Positions 1 through 11,807 of a DNA stretch of 64,000 bases are shown here, one piece after another. Source of the stretch: Yponomeuta sedellus (Eukaryota; Arthropoda; Insecta; Lepidoptera; Yponomeutidae); NCBI GenBank assembly GCA_934045075.1, contig OW203729.1, positions 9,786,704 through 9,850,703 of the forward strand, read 5' to 3'. Made by a program: the position numbers and the translations under genes. The notes under the pieces are model-generated. The model saw nothing but the letters and a program-made list of their open reading frames with translations. It did no database searches and was not told where the DNA came from. Every line of letters begins with the position of its first letter. The first letter of the stretch is position 1.

Positions 1-369
1 ACCAATTTCACAGAGTATCTACTAGAGTGAAATTGTAGTAAGAATCACGATCAGCCTGTCTAATTACTTAATTGTAAGGATGCTACAGTGTATGGCTAGA
101 TCAAGATGGATGGTCTCCTACAATACAAAAAAACATAATGCGTAATGCGTTGATTGTCTTCCAAATAGACTTAGGTACGACCCAAAACTGATAAGTTCGT
201 TGGTAGACTGACTGTAGCTGTGCAGTTGGCACCCCGCCAGTCAGTTCCAAGGAGCGTGGTGCAATACGACACGCACGACCCTCCGAGGGCGTGTTTCTCG
301 AGTTCCCTAAAGTTCCAACTTCGCAATCCACAACTAGCGATTAACGTCACTAACCTCATCTTTATTTAA

Positions 370-660
370 AAAAACATTTTAACAGAGGAGAGGATGAAGG
401 AAGAAAGATTGACGAAACAAATATATATTGCGAATGTGAGTGGAAGGGCTGGTAAGGGACGTCCCCGGCGGACATACATCGACCAAATAGGGGATGTATT
501 AGCAAAAGGGAAGATAAAAAGTACCCGGAACCGGCGTGCGTGCATGCAACCACTTATGAACGTTGATGAAGCGAAGTAGGTCATCTGTCAGGATCGTGGC
601 AAGTGGCAGTCCCTCGTCTCTGCCTACCCCTCTGGGATACAGGCGTGAGGTTATGTATTT
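370..660 (+). mobile_element. LINE 3' fragment (end of RT ORF plus tail)
   Basis: An open stretch at 394-579 encodes GRAGKGRPRRTYIDQIGDVL and then RNRRACMQPLMNVDEAK, the typical basic C-terminus of an insect LINE polyprotein. A 3' tail follows, with GTGGCAAGTGGCAGTCCC, CTCTGCCTACCCCTCTGGGA and GTGAGGTTATGT. The same tail recurs near 34310, 60510 and 63720, and the coding part recurs on - near 49250-49420. 5'-truncated; not a gene. Confidence 0.7.
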
Positions 661-687
661 GTATATATATTAACAATACTTGATAAC

Positions 688-1214
688 ACTATTTTTATTT
701 TTAATGCACTAACCCGTGCTAAGGAACAAATTTAAAAACCTATTTGTACGTAATACAGAGAATATTGTAAAGAGGTTCGAAATTTCACTGATGCCGTGAG
801 TCGCCCATTGGCTCAATTGGTAGAGCGCTGGTACGGATAGCCAGAGGTTGCGGGTTCGAATCCCGGCATGGGTGAAATTTTTAGCCTCTAAATAGGTTTT
901 TAAATTTGTTCCTTAGCACGGGTTAGTGCATTAAAAATAAAAATAGTGTAATCATGTGGGTACAGTGATATCGTTCCGATGTTAAAACCTAACTGCAAAG
1001 TAGGTAGTCGGGGCTGTAAGTAATGCAATTTGCTTAAGTCAGATGTCGCTGCCTGTACGTAATACAGAGAATATTGTAAAGAGGTTCGAAATTTCACTGA
1101 TGCCGTGAGTCGCCCATTGGCTCAATTGGTAGAGCGCTGGTACGGATAGCCAGAGGTTGCGGGTTCGAATCCCGGCATGGGTGAAATTTTTAGCCTCTAA
1201 ATAGGTTTTTAAAT
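688..1214 (+). repeat. tRNA-headed SINE pair: perfect 160-bp direct repeat plus inverted flank
   Basis: 746-905 and 1055-1214 are the same 160 bases. Each holds a tRNA-like head: A-box-like TGGCTCAATTGGTAGAGCG, B-box GGTTCGAATCCCG, with CCCAT/ATGGG, D, anticodon and T stems that all pair. The anticodon loop is ACGGATA, lacking U33, so it is a SINE head and not a tRNA gene. A 58-base segment at 688-745 is the inverse of 892-949, so the first unit is framed by an inverted repeat. Related units occur at 11.4-11.8 kb and 18.3-18.5 kb. Confidence 0.8.
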
Positions 1215-4200
1215 ACTGATAAACAAAGTAAGCTGTAGGTACTTCATTTCAAGTGATTCATAACTGGCACTAAAGGCAGAAAGAATTAGTGGCATAAAAC
1301 TGAGCCGATTTTGAAACTACATTCATTCAAAGGCCGTATAAAGCCGAATCACGCCACTTCAAACAATCAATTCGCATTGTTATACTTGATCAAAAATTTT
1401 AATCAAAATATATAGATACGTTGATTCTATTCCTACTGGCGCCCGCCGTAGTTTTGTACAAATAACCTCAGTTTGGATGTTGTTTATGTTACCACTTCGA
1501 TAGTATCAGGGGCTCTGATTTCCACCTTTTCAAAGTGGGCAAGGCTTGATGGGGCAATAATACGAATAATTCCGACATACATCCACCGAACATAAATCTG
1601 GCACTCACCTGGTTCCGCGGATCAGGGCGTCCCTATACGCCGACGAATGTTGAAGGCTGCAGTTAGTCCATTTGCCGAAGAGTGATTGTTCCTTAGTGTT
1701 TTAGCTAGATTTCTAGGTGATTAAGTCCGTTCACAATAATAATTCCGAAGTTTTTTACGCAGCCGATCATGAGCGCGGCTTTTTCACCGAACCGACCGCC
1801 GAACAGCGAGAGGAAAGCCTCATTGTTTTTTTTTTAACATATGTGTGTGGCCAGTGCAATTTCCCACACAGCCACCCAAACACTGGCCAGCATTACAAAT
1901 GAGTTACCAAGAATATGTAAGTGGAGTATCGCCAAAACAGATGTATTCCTATGTTTCATGTGTCCCTGTCTGGTTATCATAGCACATGGTATCCAAATTG
2001 GAGGTCGGAACAAGTGATTGTGTTATGTGGAAGAGTTATTCATTATTATTACATTAGACTAGCTGTGCCCCGCAGTGTTACCCGCGGCTTATTTCCATGG
2101 GAAAATCGATAATTTTCCCATGGAAATAAGATATTTTCCCGCGGTAAAACTTAGCCTATTTGTTAATTCAGGGTGTCAGCTAACTCTATACCAAATTTTA
2201 TTAAAATCGCTCCAGCCTTTTAGACGTCAAGATGTAACAAACAAACATACATACTCACAAACATTCGACTTTATAATATTAGTGTGATTGTAGTTGTAAA
2301 AATGTAACAAACGAGCATAAGTCCGTGTAAAAACAGTTTTAATTAGTGTGATGTGATATAGTGTAATCGATTATACTTACTAGCGAGAGACTTATGTTAC
2401 AACAAGCAAAATTTTAAAAACTTTTATTAAGGATAAAAGTTTAATTACACCATATTAATAACTGCACAATAGATTATTGCTTTAATAGTAATTATAAAGG
2501 CTGAGATATAATAATTTAGTTTTCTGTCGCTTTGCACCTATAATTTAAGATTTTACTTCATTTATATTTATGAACTTTCTCATCTTTCATTTGATTAGGT
2601 ACTCGAAGCGATAGCACGAAACCAGAGATAAATTGACTGATTTTGTACATTTCAAATTTGTGCCTACCTATATCACATAATAACAAATCGTTTGACACCT
2701 CATTCATCAACATCGTATGAATACTAAAGGCGCTTCGGCGGAATATCCGCAAATAGCAACATAAATTATATGTTTTATATAATACATAAATCATGCATGA
2801 CCCTTGTTTGCCCAGTCGGGTAAAAACGCAGTAAAAAGGTTAACTCGATGTACTAAAAGAGTTTTTAATGAACCATTTACGTGACTCGTTGTTTGGTATA
2901 TATTTCTGGATAATTTCGAAACCTAAACTGTTAGCAGTAATAAACTACATAAAAAAAATTTATAAATGAAAAAAAATAGAGTGAAGTAACGTTGTACGTT
3001 TACACGAGTAAAACAAAGTGAATTAGGTGTTTAAAGTGGCTGGCGGAAGGCTTTATACGCCCCCTTAAGAATATTGGGCAGGCAGCAGCACACAAAGACG
3101 AAAACTTGATCGCCCACACCTTTTATAATGGTCTAATGTCGAACCATCGACGGCGATGCCGGCCGGCGCACATCAAGGTCTCGTCGAGTTTTGGCCACGA
3201 GTTCAAGGCCTTGAAAAGATATAACTTGCAGCATTCGATCGCCTACGCGTGCTGAATCACTCGGTTCCTTTAAATGCCCCACCACATGCCAAAATGTGAT
3301 AAAAATGTTATCAAAGCATACCTAGGCATTAGTTATCAAATCGGAATGTCTGGCGGGGCGCGGAACGGAACTCGTTTCATTAATTGATTGACAAGACAAA
3401 TTATATGAATGTGTTTTCAAATCTCAAGACGATACAAAAACGTAGTACGATTTACAGGGTTCTGTACCTAAAAATAAAAAAACGGAACCCCCTCACTTTG
3501 TTGTCCGTCCGCGCCTCGAGCGTCCGTCTGCCTGAAAACCAGTCTTGGTGTTACTCGCACTTGACCAGATTTTAATCATATTTTTATATTTGTAATCATA
3601 TTTTCTCTTTACTCCGTCTGATTATTTTGCTCGCTACTTAGGTCTAAGGCGCGTAGTACAGAAGAAAGCAGGTAAACATCTGCAGTTTAGTTGCAAAGAC
3701 GACCGTAGCGCAAGTGAATAGAGTAAACGCGTGTAAAGGGTGATGTGCGGTCGCACCTACTAGAAAGCTATGGAATCGATATTGAATTATATGAATCACG
3801 CCAAATCATTAAAATGTATATAAAAAAAATGTTTTAAGTTACCTCCCCTACACCTAAGTTAGGGAGTAAATTAAAAATTATTGTGAAAGTAGTTAAACCA
3901 TTTTTAGATATGCGTTTGCGAAAATTGTATAATGGAATAATCTGTACAATCTTAAAGGATATGTTATAAGTCAATGTCTCAATCGCGTTGTCTCAATTAA
4001 TATTATCATATTCATAATAAATCTGCATATTTTGACGGCCAACTACGGAACCCTACACCAGCGAGTGGCCCGACACGTACTTGGCAATTTTTTTTTAAGA
4101 ATTTCGCTAATCGATTGTGGTGAACTTCTTAAAAAAGAAAGAGACATATAGATACCTAAGTATTTACTTTCTCAATTATGAAACCGTCGGTAGATCTTCC

Positions 4201-4500
4201 AATAGATGTAGACTCTTCTAATTCAAAGAAATCCGTCTGATAAACACTGAACATAATTTCAATAAATGTGAATAATTTCAATAAATCTTAAACTAAATGA
4301 CCATAAAATGGCTGCTTGATAGCATTTAAATGCACCGGCGGATAATTAATAAGATACATCACAAATGTTAAAATCAGATTAATGAAAAACTTGTTATGAT
4401 AAACATTTTGGTTCTTGCTCTGGCTTTTAAACATATTTATTTTCACACGTAGTGCGCCAAGATTCAAGACGCGTGACCAGAGTGCGCTCGCGGCATTGGC
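1215..4500. other. Intergenic, no gene seen; degenerate repeats
   Basis: AT-rich DNA with only short chance ORFs. 2055-2290 resembles a common lepidopteran LINE/SINE tail (CTAGCTGTGCCCCGCAGTG at its head and CTTTATAATATTAGTGTGA at its end). 3454-3545 is a minus-strand piece of the GGTTCCGTAC-type repeat (GGTTCTGTACCTAAAA, then GTTGTCCGTCCGCG). From about 4440 the sequence becomes GC-richer, probably the SARM1 promoter and 5' UTR; a six-codon upstream ORF starts at 4647. Confidence 0.5.
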
Positions 4501-4725
4501 CGTTCGCGTTGAAGTCCGTCCAGTTCTAGTTTAGATAACGAATTTGACCGACGTTTTTAGAATTCGTAAAATATTTTTCGATTGTTCTAACTCTGCAGCG
4601 CTGTCGAGTGAAAAACAAAAGTGCTAGAAGCAAACGCAAGTTTTAGATGGAAAAGAAAAAACATTAGCTAGTTGTTATTTGTGTTCAGTGGTGGTATTGT
4701 GTTACTAATTAGTGCATTTCCGCAG

Positions 4726-7700
4726 ATGGTGTCAAGTCAAATATCGAGCAGTGCCCAAGCGTCAAGCCAACGAGTGCAGAGCTCATCACAGAGACTCCAA
4801 CACATGGCCACCTCCGAAATGAAAGCCAGCTCTATGAAATCAGACCTCACGGAACTCAAGAGCTCCATTTCCGAGATGAAGAACGCCCTAAATTTCAAAC
4901 AGAAGTAAGTACCTACTCAGCTGGTTTAGTTAAGTGTAATTCGTGAACTTTCATGTAGGTGTCAAGAGTTGTAAGATAACAGACACGGATTGAAATTACC
5001 ATCGGCCAAAGACTGGTCGGAGCAGCTCACCTGAGCGATCTTGGCCCTTAGCCAAATCCCACCCGCAGTTCCCCTCGCTGCTGTTTGCAGTTCCATGCCG
5101 AAAAACAATAGTAACGCTCCTGTTTCGTGGAGAGCGTTCCAGATATTCATCGTCAAGTAAACCGGAGTGCCTGTGTATTGTATATATATTTTAACGCAGT
5201 TTGTGGCTACAATATTAAAGTGTTCATGATAAGTTCATGATGGTTAAATAATCGCTAAACGCGTGACAGATTTGCAACATCGAGACTGTTGACAACATCA
5301 CATTCTGTTATATCTCTACATTTTCAGACTAAGGAGTTCAATGGAAAACATAGTGGACCAAGATGACTTGGATCAAAGGCACCTACCAGATATAAGGGAC
5401 CTTAGTGATATGAGTGACATTGGCGATATCAACGACATGGGTGAAATGGGTGGAGAGGGGCCGGTGGTGACGTTTCCTCCGAGCGAGTCCGATACCCCAC
5501 CGCCCATTAGCGACCGCCCGTTGTTATCAGCAAGTGCCGGGTCTGTTGGCGCGAGCACAGCCAACGAACTAAAATACAGCGCTGCCAGAGTAACGTCTGC
5601 GAGCTCCACTAGAGTCGAGCGAGGAGGCTACAGCGCCTCCCGATCCGAAGCCAATCATGCAAGGATGCGACGGCTCCAGCACGGAGACGTGCAATACGCA
5701 GAGCAGTCAGCTGCTGGATCATCCCATAGGCTCTTACAAGCAGAAGGATTGCGAGCGGAGCAGAACGCAGCTTATTTACAAGTGAGTATACTTAAATTTA
5801 TTTGAATACTGCGAACAATACAAATTTGTTTGCTCTCGTTCGTTAGCGCGTTGGCCGTGTGATAGTTGTGCCTTCGGAGCCGGCAAGGCGCGGCGAAGGA
5901 CGTGACCTCGCGTGACCGCGCCCGATCAATATCCACTAGACGCCCCACGGTTCCATCGCGAGCGGTGCTCAGTGCTATGCCGCTTCTTGCTACGATAACA
6001 CTCAAGGCTCTCTCATGTCTCAAGTAAAGCTGTGCCTAGTCGCTACCGAGCGCACAGTGCACAATGGCGGGGCGCATACTGGCGTGGACCAGCAGAGTAC
6101 TGCGCCGCGGAGGATCACCGGGGGCGGTGAGCTCATTTATCTATGCGTGCTTATCGGTTGGCGGACGCATTACTCGCTCCTCTCAGTCAGTGCCTAACCG
6201 TCGAGCGCGAACACACGCGGAAGTCGATCATTGCGCGTGCGCGTACTAAAACACGAATAGAGGTTTTAATTATAGCGCCGGAATGTCCGCGGGCGGGGGT
6301 TCCGTCCCGTGGCCCGTGCGCCGCGGCGGCGTCCTGTCGCGCTTCCAACCGCACTCCCGAGACCTTTTGGTGAGAGTCCATTTCCCCGGAAAATTCTCCA
6401 ACCAGCCGGCCTTCCCGCTAAGTGACGTCTGTACACAAAACTCTACTAAAATAATCACCGAATACCCACGAGTTCCACGCGATTGGCCTATATCCAATGA
6501 GAACTGAACGATAGGATGTACCGCCCGAGCCGTGACGTATAACTATTTTCCAATATAAAAGACGTTTTCATTCGGAGCGGGCACGTCGCCATCGCATTCA
6601 CGAGAGCAACATGTCGTCGAAAAAGCGTCCTAAACTCAAATTGCGAATCCCGACACCAGTAACTATCAAATAATCTATTCAAAATGTTTGTTTAGTGATT
6701 AATCACCTGATGTTCGTGTATTGTGTGCTGAATTATAAAAGTGATACAGTGGCAAACAAGTTTGTTTCATGTAAAGGTCATATGAAATTTCTGGAAGTTA
6801 TGGGTGATATGATAAATATAAAGTTAGCATGTAGGTTCGAGTTAGCGCTCTAATAGTTATCACCTCCGTTGCGGTAGTTACCTAAGAATGGAATAACCGT
6901 GGTGCTTGTTTTGATCTCGGACCGTTCTGCTATTTCAGGAGCAAAGGTCATTGAAAGCTGGAGAAGTGTCAGCTCAAGAAGCCAACAACATGTCCGCCTC
7001 GAATTCGCGTCTACAAACGAGCGAGTTTAGTGCGGAGAAGCAAGCCATGGCGTCGGCGCACGCACGGCAGACAGTGACATCCTCGGGAATGTTCAGCCAC
7101 AAGGAGCACTCTAGCGTAGCCCATTCCAACATGACCATCTCCAGCAAGAACCTGTCTACCAAATCGACGTTACTGTCTTCACAGGTATGTTGTATGACCT
7201 AAAAGACGTTTTTGAAGGGTACACAATACATTTCGCTTTAGCATAAATATTATTCTATGAATATAAATCAAATATAAATTATTTTCTCTCTAAACAAAAC
7301 GTTTTTGGAAGTGGTATTTCAAGTTATACATTGAAGTTTTTTGTTTTTATTTCAGATGAGTCAGATGCTGAATGGCGCCATCAAACCAGGCGATGAAGAC
7401 CTTTCCAATCTGACATTTGATGATTTGGAAAAACTTAACGATAGTTCGAATCAAAGTGATGTGGATTTGGCAATACAGAAATATTCGTCCCGAATGGACG
7501 CCTTCATTAAATCCATCAAGAATAATAAAGTGGATTTGAAAACTGCTTCAAAACAATTCAATATACTGAACGAAATGGTGAGAAAAGCCTGGGCGGTGCC
7601 GACATACGGCCATGAACTTGGGTACACGCTGTGCAATACCTTGAGAACATCCGGCGGTCTCGACATTATTATGGCTAATTGCTTGGAATCAAGTAATCCC

Positions 7701-10700
7701 GAATTGCAATTCTCGTCAGCAAAACTTTTAGAGCAGTGCCTTACTACTGAAAACAGAGATTATGTTGTGAAAAACGGTCTCGAGAAGGTGGTGAACGTAG
7801 CTTGCGTATGTACAAAGCCTGCAAAGTCTGTGGATCATGCAAGGATAGGTACCGGTATATTGGAGCATCTATTCAAACACAGTGAAGGCACATGCAGTGA
7901 TGTTATAAAATTAGGTGGTTTAGATTCAGTGTTATTTGAGTGCAGAAAAAACGACGTTGAAACCTTACGGCATTGTGCAACTGCTCTGGCCAATTTGTCT
8001 CTCTACGGTGGAGCGGAAAACCAAGAGGCAATGATCAAAAGGAAAGTGCCAATGTGGTTATTCCCACTCGCTTTCCATAATGACGACAATATTAAATACT
8101 ATGCTTGTTTGGCCATTGCTGCTTTAGTGGCCAACAAGGAGATTGAAGCTGCGGTGCTAAAATCAGGCACCTTGGATTTAGTTGAACCATTTGTTACGTC
8201 ACATAATCCATCAGAATTCGCAAAATCGAATCTGGCACACGCGCACGGACAAAGTAAAAATTGGTTGAAAAAACTAGTTCCTGTGCTAAGCTCAAAAAGA
8301 GAAGAGGCTAGAAACTTAGCGGCATTTCACTTTTGCATGGAAGCGGGAATCAAGGAGCAGCAAGGCAATACTGAAATATTTAAAGAGATAGGAGCTATCG
8401 AATCATTAAAGAAGGTAGCGAGCTGTCCGAACGCTGTGGCGTCAAAATACGCAGCTCAAGCGTTGAGGCTCATTGGGGAAGAGGTCCCGCACAAACTGTC
8501 GCAGCAGGTGCCTCTTTGGTCGATAGAAGACGTCCGAGAATGGGTGAAACAAATAGGCTTTTCAGAATATGCAACGAATTTCGTCGAAAGCAGAGTAGAT
8601 GGCGATTTATTACTACAGTTAACGGAAGAGAATCTGATACAAGATATAGGACTTCAAAATGGAATCAAACGTAAAAGGTTAGAATTCGAAATCTTTTTTT
8701 TACTTTTGTTATTTAAAATGCAACTGCATCAGGAATTAATTTGTTGATTTCTTTGATTCAGATTCACAAGAGAGCTACAACAACTGAAGAAGATGGCAGA
8801 TTATAGTTCGCGGGACATTAGCAGCTTGAACGAGTTCCTTCAAAGCATCGGTCCCGAATATACTATCTACACATATTCCATGGTGAACAGTGGCGTTGAC
8901 AAAGAATCTTTCCGCGGGCTCAGTGATGAACAGCTAGAGAAGGAATGTCGGATTGTCAACAGCATTCATAGGTTACGGATACTAAACGCTATCAGAGGTA
9001 ATTACAGCAACTTACTCTAAAATGTTTCGCATGAAAAAATATTTGCCGTCTCCTAATGGACTTTGGCTAGTCATTCAGCCACATCTTCCTTTAAGACTGC
9101 CACGCGAAACTAGCAACGACAGCCAAATAATGACGCTAAATGTTTTATTCTTTTACAGCTTACGAAAACAGTTTGCCAATTAGAGGCGAAGAGAACATGG
9201 AGAAAAATTTGGACGTATTCGTCAGCTATAGAAGATCAAATGGGTCTCAGTTGGCAAGTTTGCTGAAGGTTCACCTTCAGCTGCGAGGGTTCAGCGTATT
9301 TATCGATGTTGAAAGGCTTGAGGCGGGGAAGTTCGATAACAACCTCCTCCAGAGCATAAAGCAAGCAAAACACTTCCTCTTGGTATGCACACCGTACGCC
9401 CTAGATCGGTGCAAGCATGACAACGAGCAAAAAGACTGGGTCCATCGGGTAAGTTAAGAATGAGAAGACTTATTGCTTTACAAGTAAATTGGTGCTTATT
9501 CCTGGCTTCCAAAGTAGGATTCATTCTATAACCCGAAAGCTTTTTCTTAGTCTAGTTATCTGAACGACCCGCTTTGATAGAATATTTGGCAGTGCAATAT
9601 AGTTTAAAAGATTGATTTAATTTTAAGTTGCTCCGCTTCGTCAACGGGCTAGACTGTTTTTAATCAGTAGCACCGGACCGTAGATAATTTTGTTTTCCCG
9701 TGGAACACACAATTGAGCCTAGCAGCGGAACCACGGGTCGGGAGGCTGCTAGGTAATTTTGAAAATTTGTATAAATATAGCTATACTTGGGAGTCAATTA
9801 AATAACAGCAACATGCTATGGTTTTAGTCAGCATAACATATTTTGTGTTACAAAAATTCTACTTTCAATTTAAGCTAACTGCGAGAGCTTTTTGTGTCAT
9901 TATGTTACTTAGCTACCTACTGTATTTTTATTATTATAAGCTGTAAAATCTCCAACTTCAAAAATAATAATAAATATAAAACAGAACTTGTAATCAGCAA
10001 TTAGTAACGTCCACCAAAATAAGTAGGTACGTAGTAGATACCTACCTAGTGCCAAATTGATTGAATGTCAATTAAGTACATTTTATTAAGAAAATAGTGA
10101 ATTTTCCTAAATACAGCTGATGGAGCAGTGGCGGAAAAACGGGGCATGCCAATCAATGTCTCTTGCCAGCATCTGTGTATAGCATCGTCGTGATGTTACA
10201 GAAAAGCGAAACTGCAACGAAAAATTAACCAATTTATCAATTTGACAGGAAATAGTAGCGGCTCTGCAGGCCAAATGCACCATCGTGCCTATACTAGACA
10301 ACTTCGAATGGCCTCAACCAGAGGAGCTCCCAGAAGACATGCGAGCCATATGCACCTTCAATGGCGTGCGCTGGATACACGATTATCAAGACGCTTGCGT
10401 TGAGAAGCTGGAGAGGTGAGTACTTTTCTCCTAAGTCTTCTTTCAATTACATTGGTTCGAGAATTGAACATCAAATTTTGGGTTTAAGATATAGCCCAGG
10501 AATTATGGAACTACTAAGCGGATGCTATAGCTGGACATTGCACGATCACCCTAAGATTGAATCCGACTGACCACTAACTAATTTCCCATTTTCATTGTGG
10601 ATGTCTCAAAAGGCTAGGTAACCAGAGAAATGAATGGAATTTCAAAGCAAACCAGGATTGTTATTCCACGACCACGGTTATTAGCGACCAGGCCATGCAT

Positions 10701-11000
10701 CGAGGGTATAAATGAATTATTTTGTGCCTCTGCGACAATTTGGCGAACGAATCGATCACACGGCCGTTTTCTCTGAATTCGTCATTAACCCACTGGTCCG
10801 AGAAGGTTTTAAAACTAAAGTGTTTGTCATCCGTCCTTTGCAGTTTCCTTCGCGGCAAATCGAACCTGGCCAACAGGCTGGAGGGAGGCATTCGCGGGCG
10901 CGACGTGCAAGCCCCCGGCACGGCGTCCATCGGCCGCGGGCAGCCCAGCTTCCAACGCATGACCTCCTGCGAGAGCCGGGGCAGCGATAAGGCGGATTGA
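4726..11000 (+). CDS. SARM1: SARM1 / Ect4 orthologue: NAD+ hydrolase (ARM-SAM-SAM-TIR), main model
   Basis: Exons read from frame and GT/AG sites: 4726-4904, 5328-5781, 6939-7184, 7356-8677, 8762-8997, 9159-9448, 10249-10415 and 10844-11000 (TGA 10998-11000). They sum to 3051 nt, or 1016 residues, and every junction keeps phase. Residues 1 to about 300 are Ser/Gln-rich and disordered. About 310-660 is an armadillo-repeat region, about 677-740 the first SAM ([11 protein letters not shown]), about 748-812 the second SAM, and about 829-975 the TIR domain ([18 protein letters not shown]). The catalytic Glu of the family lies in VERLEAGKF, near residue 867. In known SARM1/dSarm, the ARM region senses NMN/NAD+ and inhibits the TIR; once released, the TIR cleaves NAD+ and drives axon degeneration. 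The SAM domains form an octamer. The protein is longer than human SARM1 (724 aa), as expected for arthropod Ect4. An acceptor-like CCGCAG lies directly before the ATG, so a further upstream exon is possible. A SINE pair sits downstream. Confidence 0.93.
6064..6126 (+). CDS. SARM1: Candidate alternative first coding exon 1 of SARM1 (mitochondrial-presequence-like)
   Basis: Inside the GC-rich intron between SARM1 exons 2 and 3, an ATG at 6064 opens 21 codons. The peptide begins [16 protein letters not shown] and the exon ends at a good donor, GCG|GTGAGC, in phase 0. The exon at 6939 starts in phase 0, so the two join cleanly. The peptide is rich in Arg with no acidic residue and alternates hydrophobic residues, as mitochondrial targeting sequences do; human SARM1 also carries an N-terminal mitochondrial signal. 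Joining and function are inference; no transcript evidence was available. Confidence 0.5.
6283..6369 (+). CDS. SARM1: Candidate alternative first coding exon 2 of SARM1
   Basis: ATG at 6283 opens 29 codons (starting [16 protein letters not shown], later [13 protein letters not shown]) and runs to a donor TTG|GTGAGA at 6370, again in phase 0, compatible with the exon at 6939. The surrounding 5.85-6.4 kb is much richer in G+C and CpG than the flanking introns, as expected for an internal promoter region. The N-terminal peptide is basic and has no recognised motif. It may equally be a non-coding first exon or a chance ORF in GC-rich DNA. Confidence 0.35.
6554..6560 (+). promoter_or_regulatory. 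TATA box of a possible internal SARM1 promoter
   Basis: TATAAAA in an otherwise GC-richer stretch, followed about 30 bases later by a plausible start region and then by ATG 6611. It is the only clear TATA motif in the block of candidate first exons. Inferred from position alone. Confidence 0.35.
6611..6658 (+). CDS. SARM1: Candidate alternative first coding exon 3 of SARM1, behind a TATA box
   Basis: A TATAAAA at 6554-6560 lies about 50 bases upstream of ATG 6611. The ORF ([16 protein letters not shown]) reaches a possible donor CCA|GTAACT at 6659 after 16 codons in phase 0, compatible with the exon at 6939. If unspliced, it stops at 6671-6673 as a 20-codon micro-ORF. The peptide is strongly basic, like a short nuclear-localisation or nucleic-acid-binding tail. 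The donor is weaker than those of the two candidates before it. Confidence 0.3.
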
Positions 11001-11083
11001 CTAGAACCGCCTAAACACACACTGCCCCCTGTCAGGTAACTTTGTCGTCTCTCGGAAATCCGAGCACAGACTTGTAACAAGAC

Positions 11084-11089
11084 AATAAA
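11084..11089 (+). terminator. Poly(A) signal for the short SARM1 3' end
   Basis: AATAAA 84 bases after the stop at 11000. It gives the exon 10844-11000 form its own 3' end, separate from that of the 11808-12138 exon. Confidence 0.45.
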
Positions 11090-11387
11090 ATTATAGATTC
11101 ATACACTGCCTCACTGGCAAAGGCTGCGTAGGACGCCCACGAGCTTGCTGGACCGGCGATATATGGCAGATTGCTCGAAGTGGCTGAATGAGAATGGCCG
11201 AGGACAGGAGTGTCGTGCCTTGGGGGGCCGATGTTCGGCAGTGGACTAGAATGTGCTGCCATGCGATTGCCCACTGTAAGATAACTTTGTTGTACCTCGA
11301 AAATCCGCTCAAACTTCGATCGAATTATATCCATCATAGCTTGCAAGAAGGCAATGAAACTATAGGTACTAAGCATCTTCTTTGCAT

Positions 11388-11790
11388 GGCATGGGTGGAA
11401 TTTTTAGCCTCTAAATAGGTTTTTAAAATTGTCCTTAGCACGGGTTAGTGCATTAAAAATAAAAATAGTACCTATAATCATGTGGGTACAGCGATATCAT
11501 TCCGATGTAAAAACCTAACTGCAAAGTAGGTAGTCGGGGCTGTAAGTGATGCAATCTACTTCAGCCAGATGTCGCTGCCTGTACGTAATACAGAGAATAG
11601 TGTAGAGGTTCGAAATTTCACTGATGCCGGTGAGTCGCCCATTGGCTCAGTTGGATAGAGCGCTGGCACGGATAGCCAGAGGTCGCGGGTTCGAATCCCG
11701 GCATGGGTGGAATTTTTAGCCTCTAAATAGGTTTTTAAAATTGTCCTTAGCACGGGTTAGTGCATTAAAAATAAAAATAGTATAATCATC
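11388..11790 (+). repeat. Two tandem tRNA-headed SINE units, abutting a SARM1 exon
   Basis: The tail motif CCTCTAAATAGGTTTTTAAA occurs at about 11409 and again at about 11720. The tRNA-like head (CTCAGTTGGATAGAGCGCTG and GGTTCGAATCCCG) lies in the second unit at about 11632-11710. Same family as 746-1214, about 90% alike by eye. The second tail ends some 10-20 bases before the acceptor of the 11808 exon. Confidence 0.75.
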
Positions 11791-11807
11791 TTCTTTTTGT
11801 TCTTCAG

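Noticed and set aside
394..579. 61-codon ORF as a gene
   Set aside because: It is the truncated C-terminus of a LINE polyprotein, with homologous broken pieces elsewhere in the window.
808..880. Possible tRNA genes at 808, 1117 and 11640
   Set aside because: Cloverleaf pairs but the anticodon loop lacks U33, there is no clean T-run terminator, and the sequence continues into a repeated tail: SINE heads.
4672..4725. In-frame extension upstream of the SARM1 ATG that looks like a signal peptide
   Set aside because: It has no ATG, and ends in an acceptor-like CCGCAG with a TACTAAT-like branch point, so it is more likely intron or 5' UTR.
6187..6497. Minus-strand ORFs at 6.2-6.5 kb
   Set aside because: No domain and no splice context; they overlap the candidate SARM1 first exons in GC-rich DNA.
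11001..11034. Donor GTCAG|GTAACT at 11034 joining to exon 11808
   Set aside because: It lies after the stop at 11000, so exon 11808 would be untranslated, at odds with its 110 open codons in the right phase from the donor at 10415.
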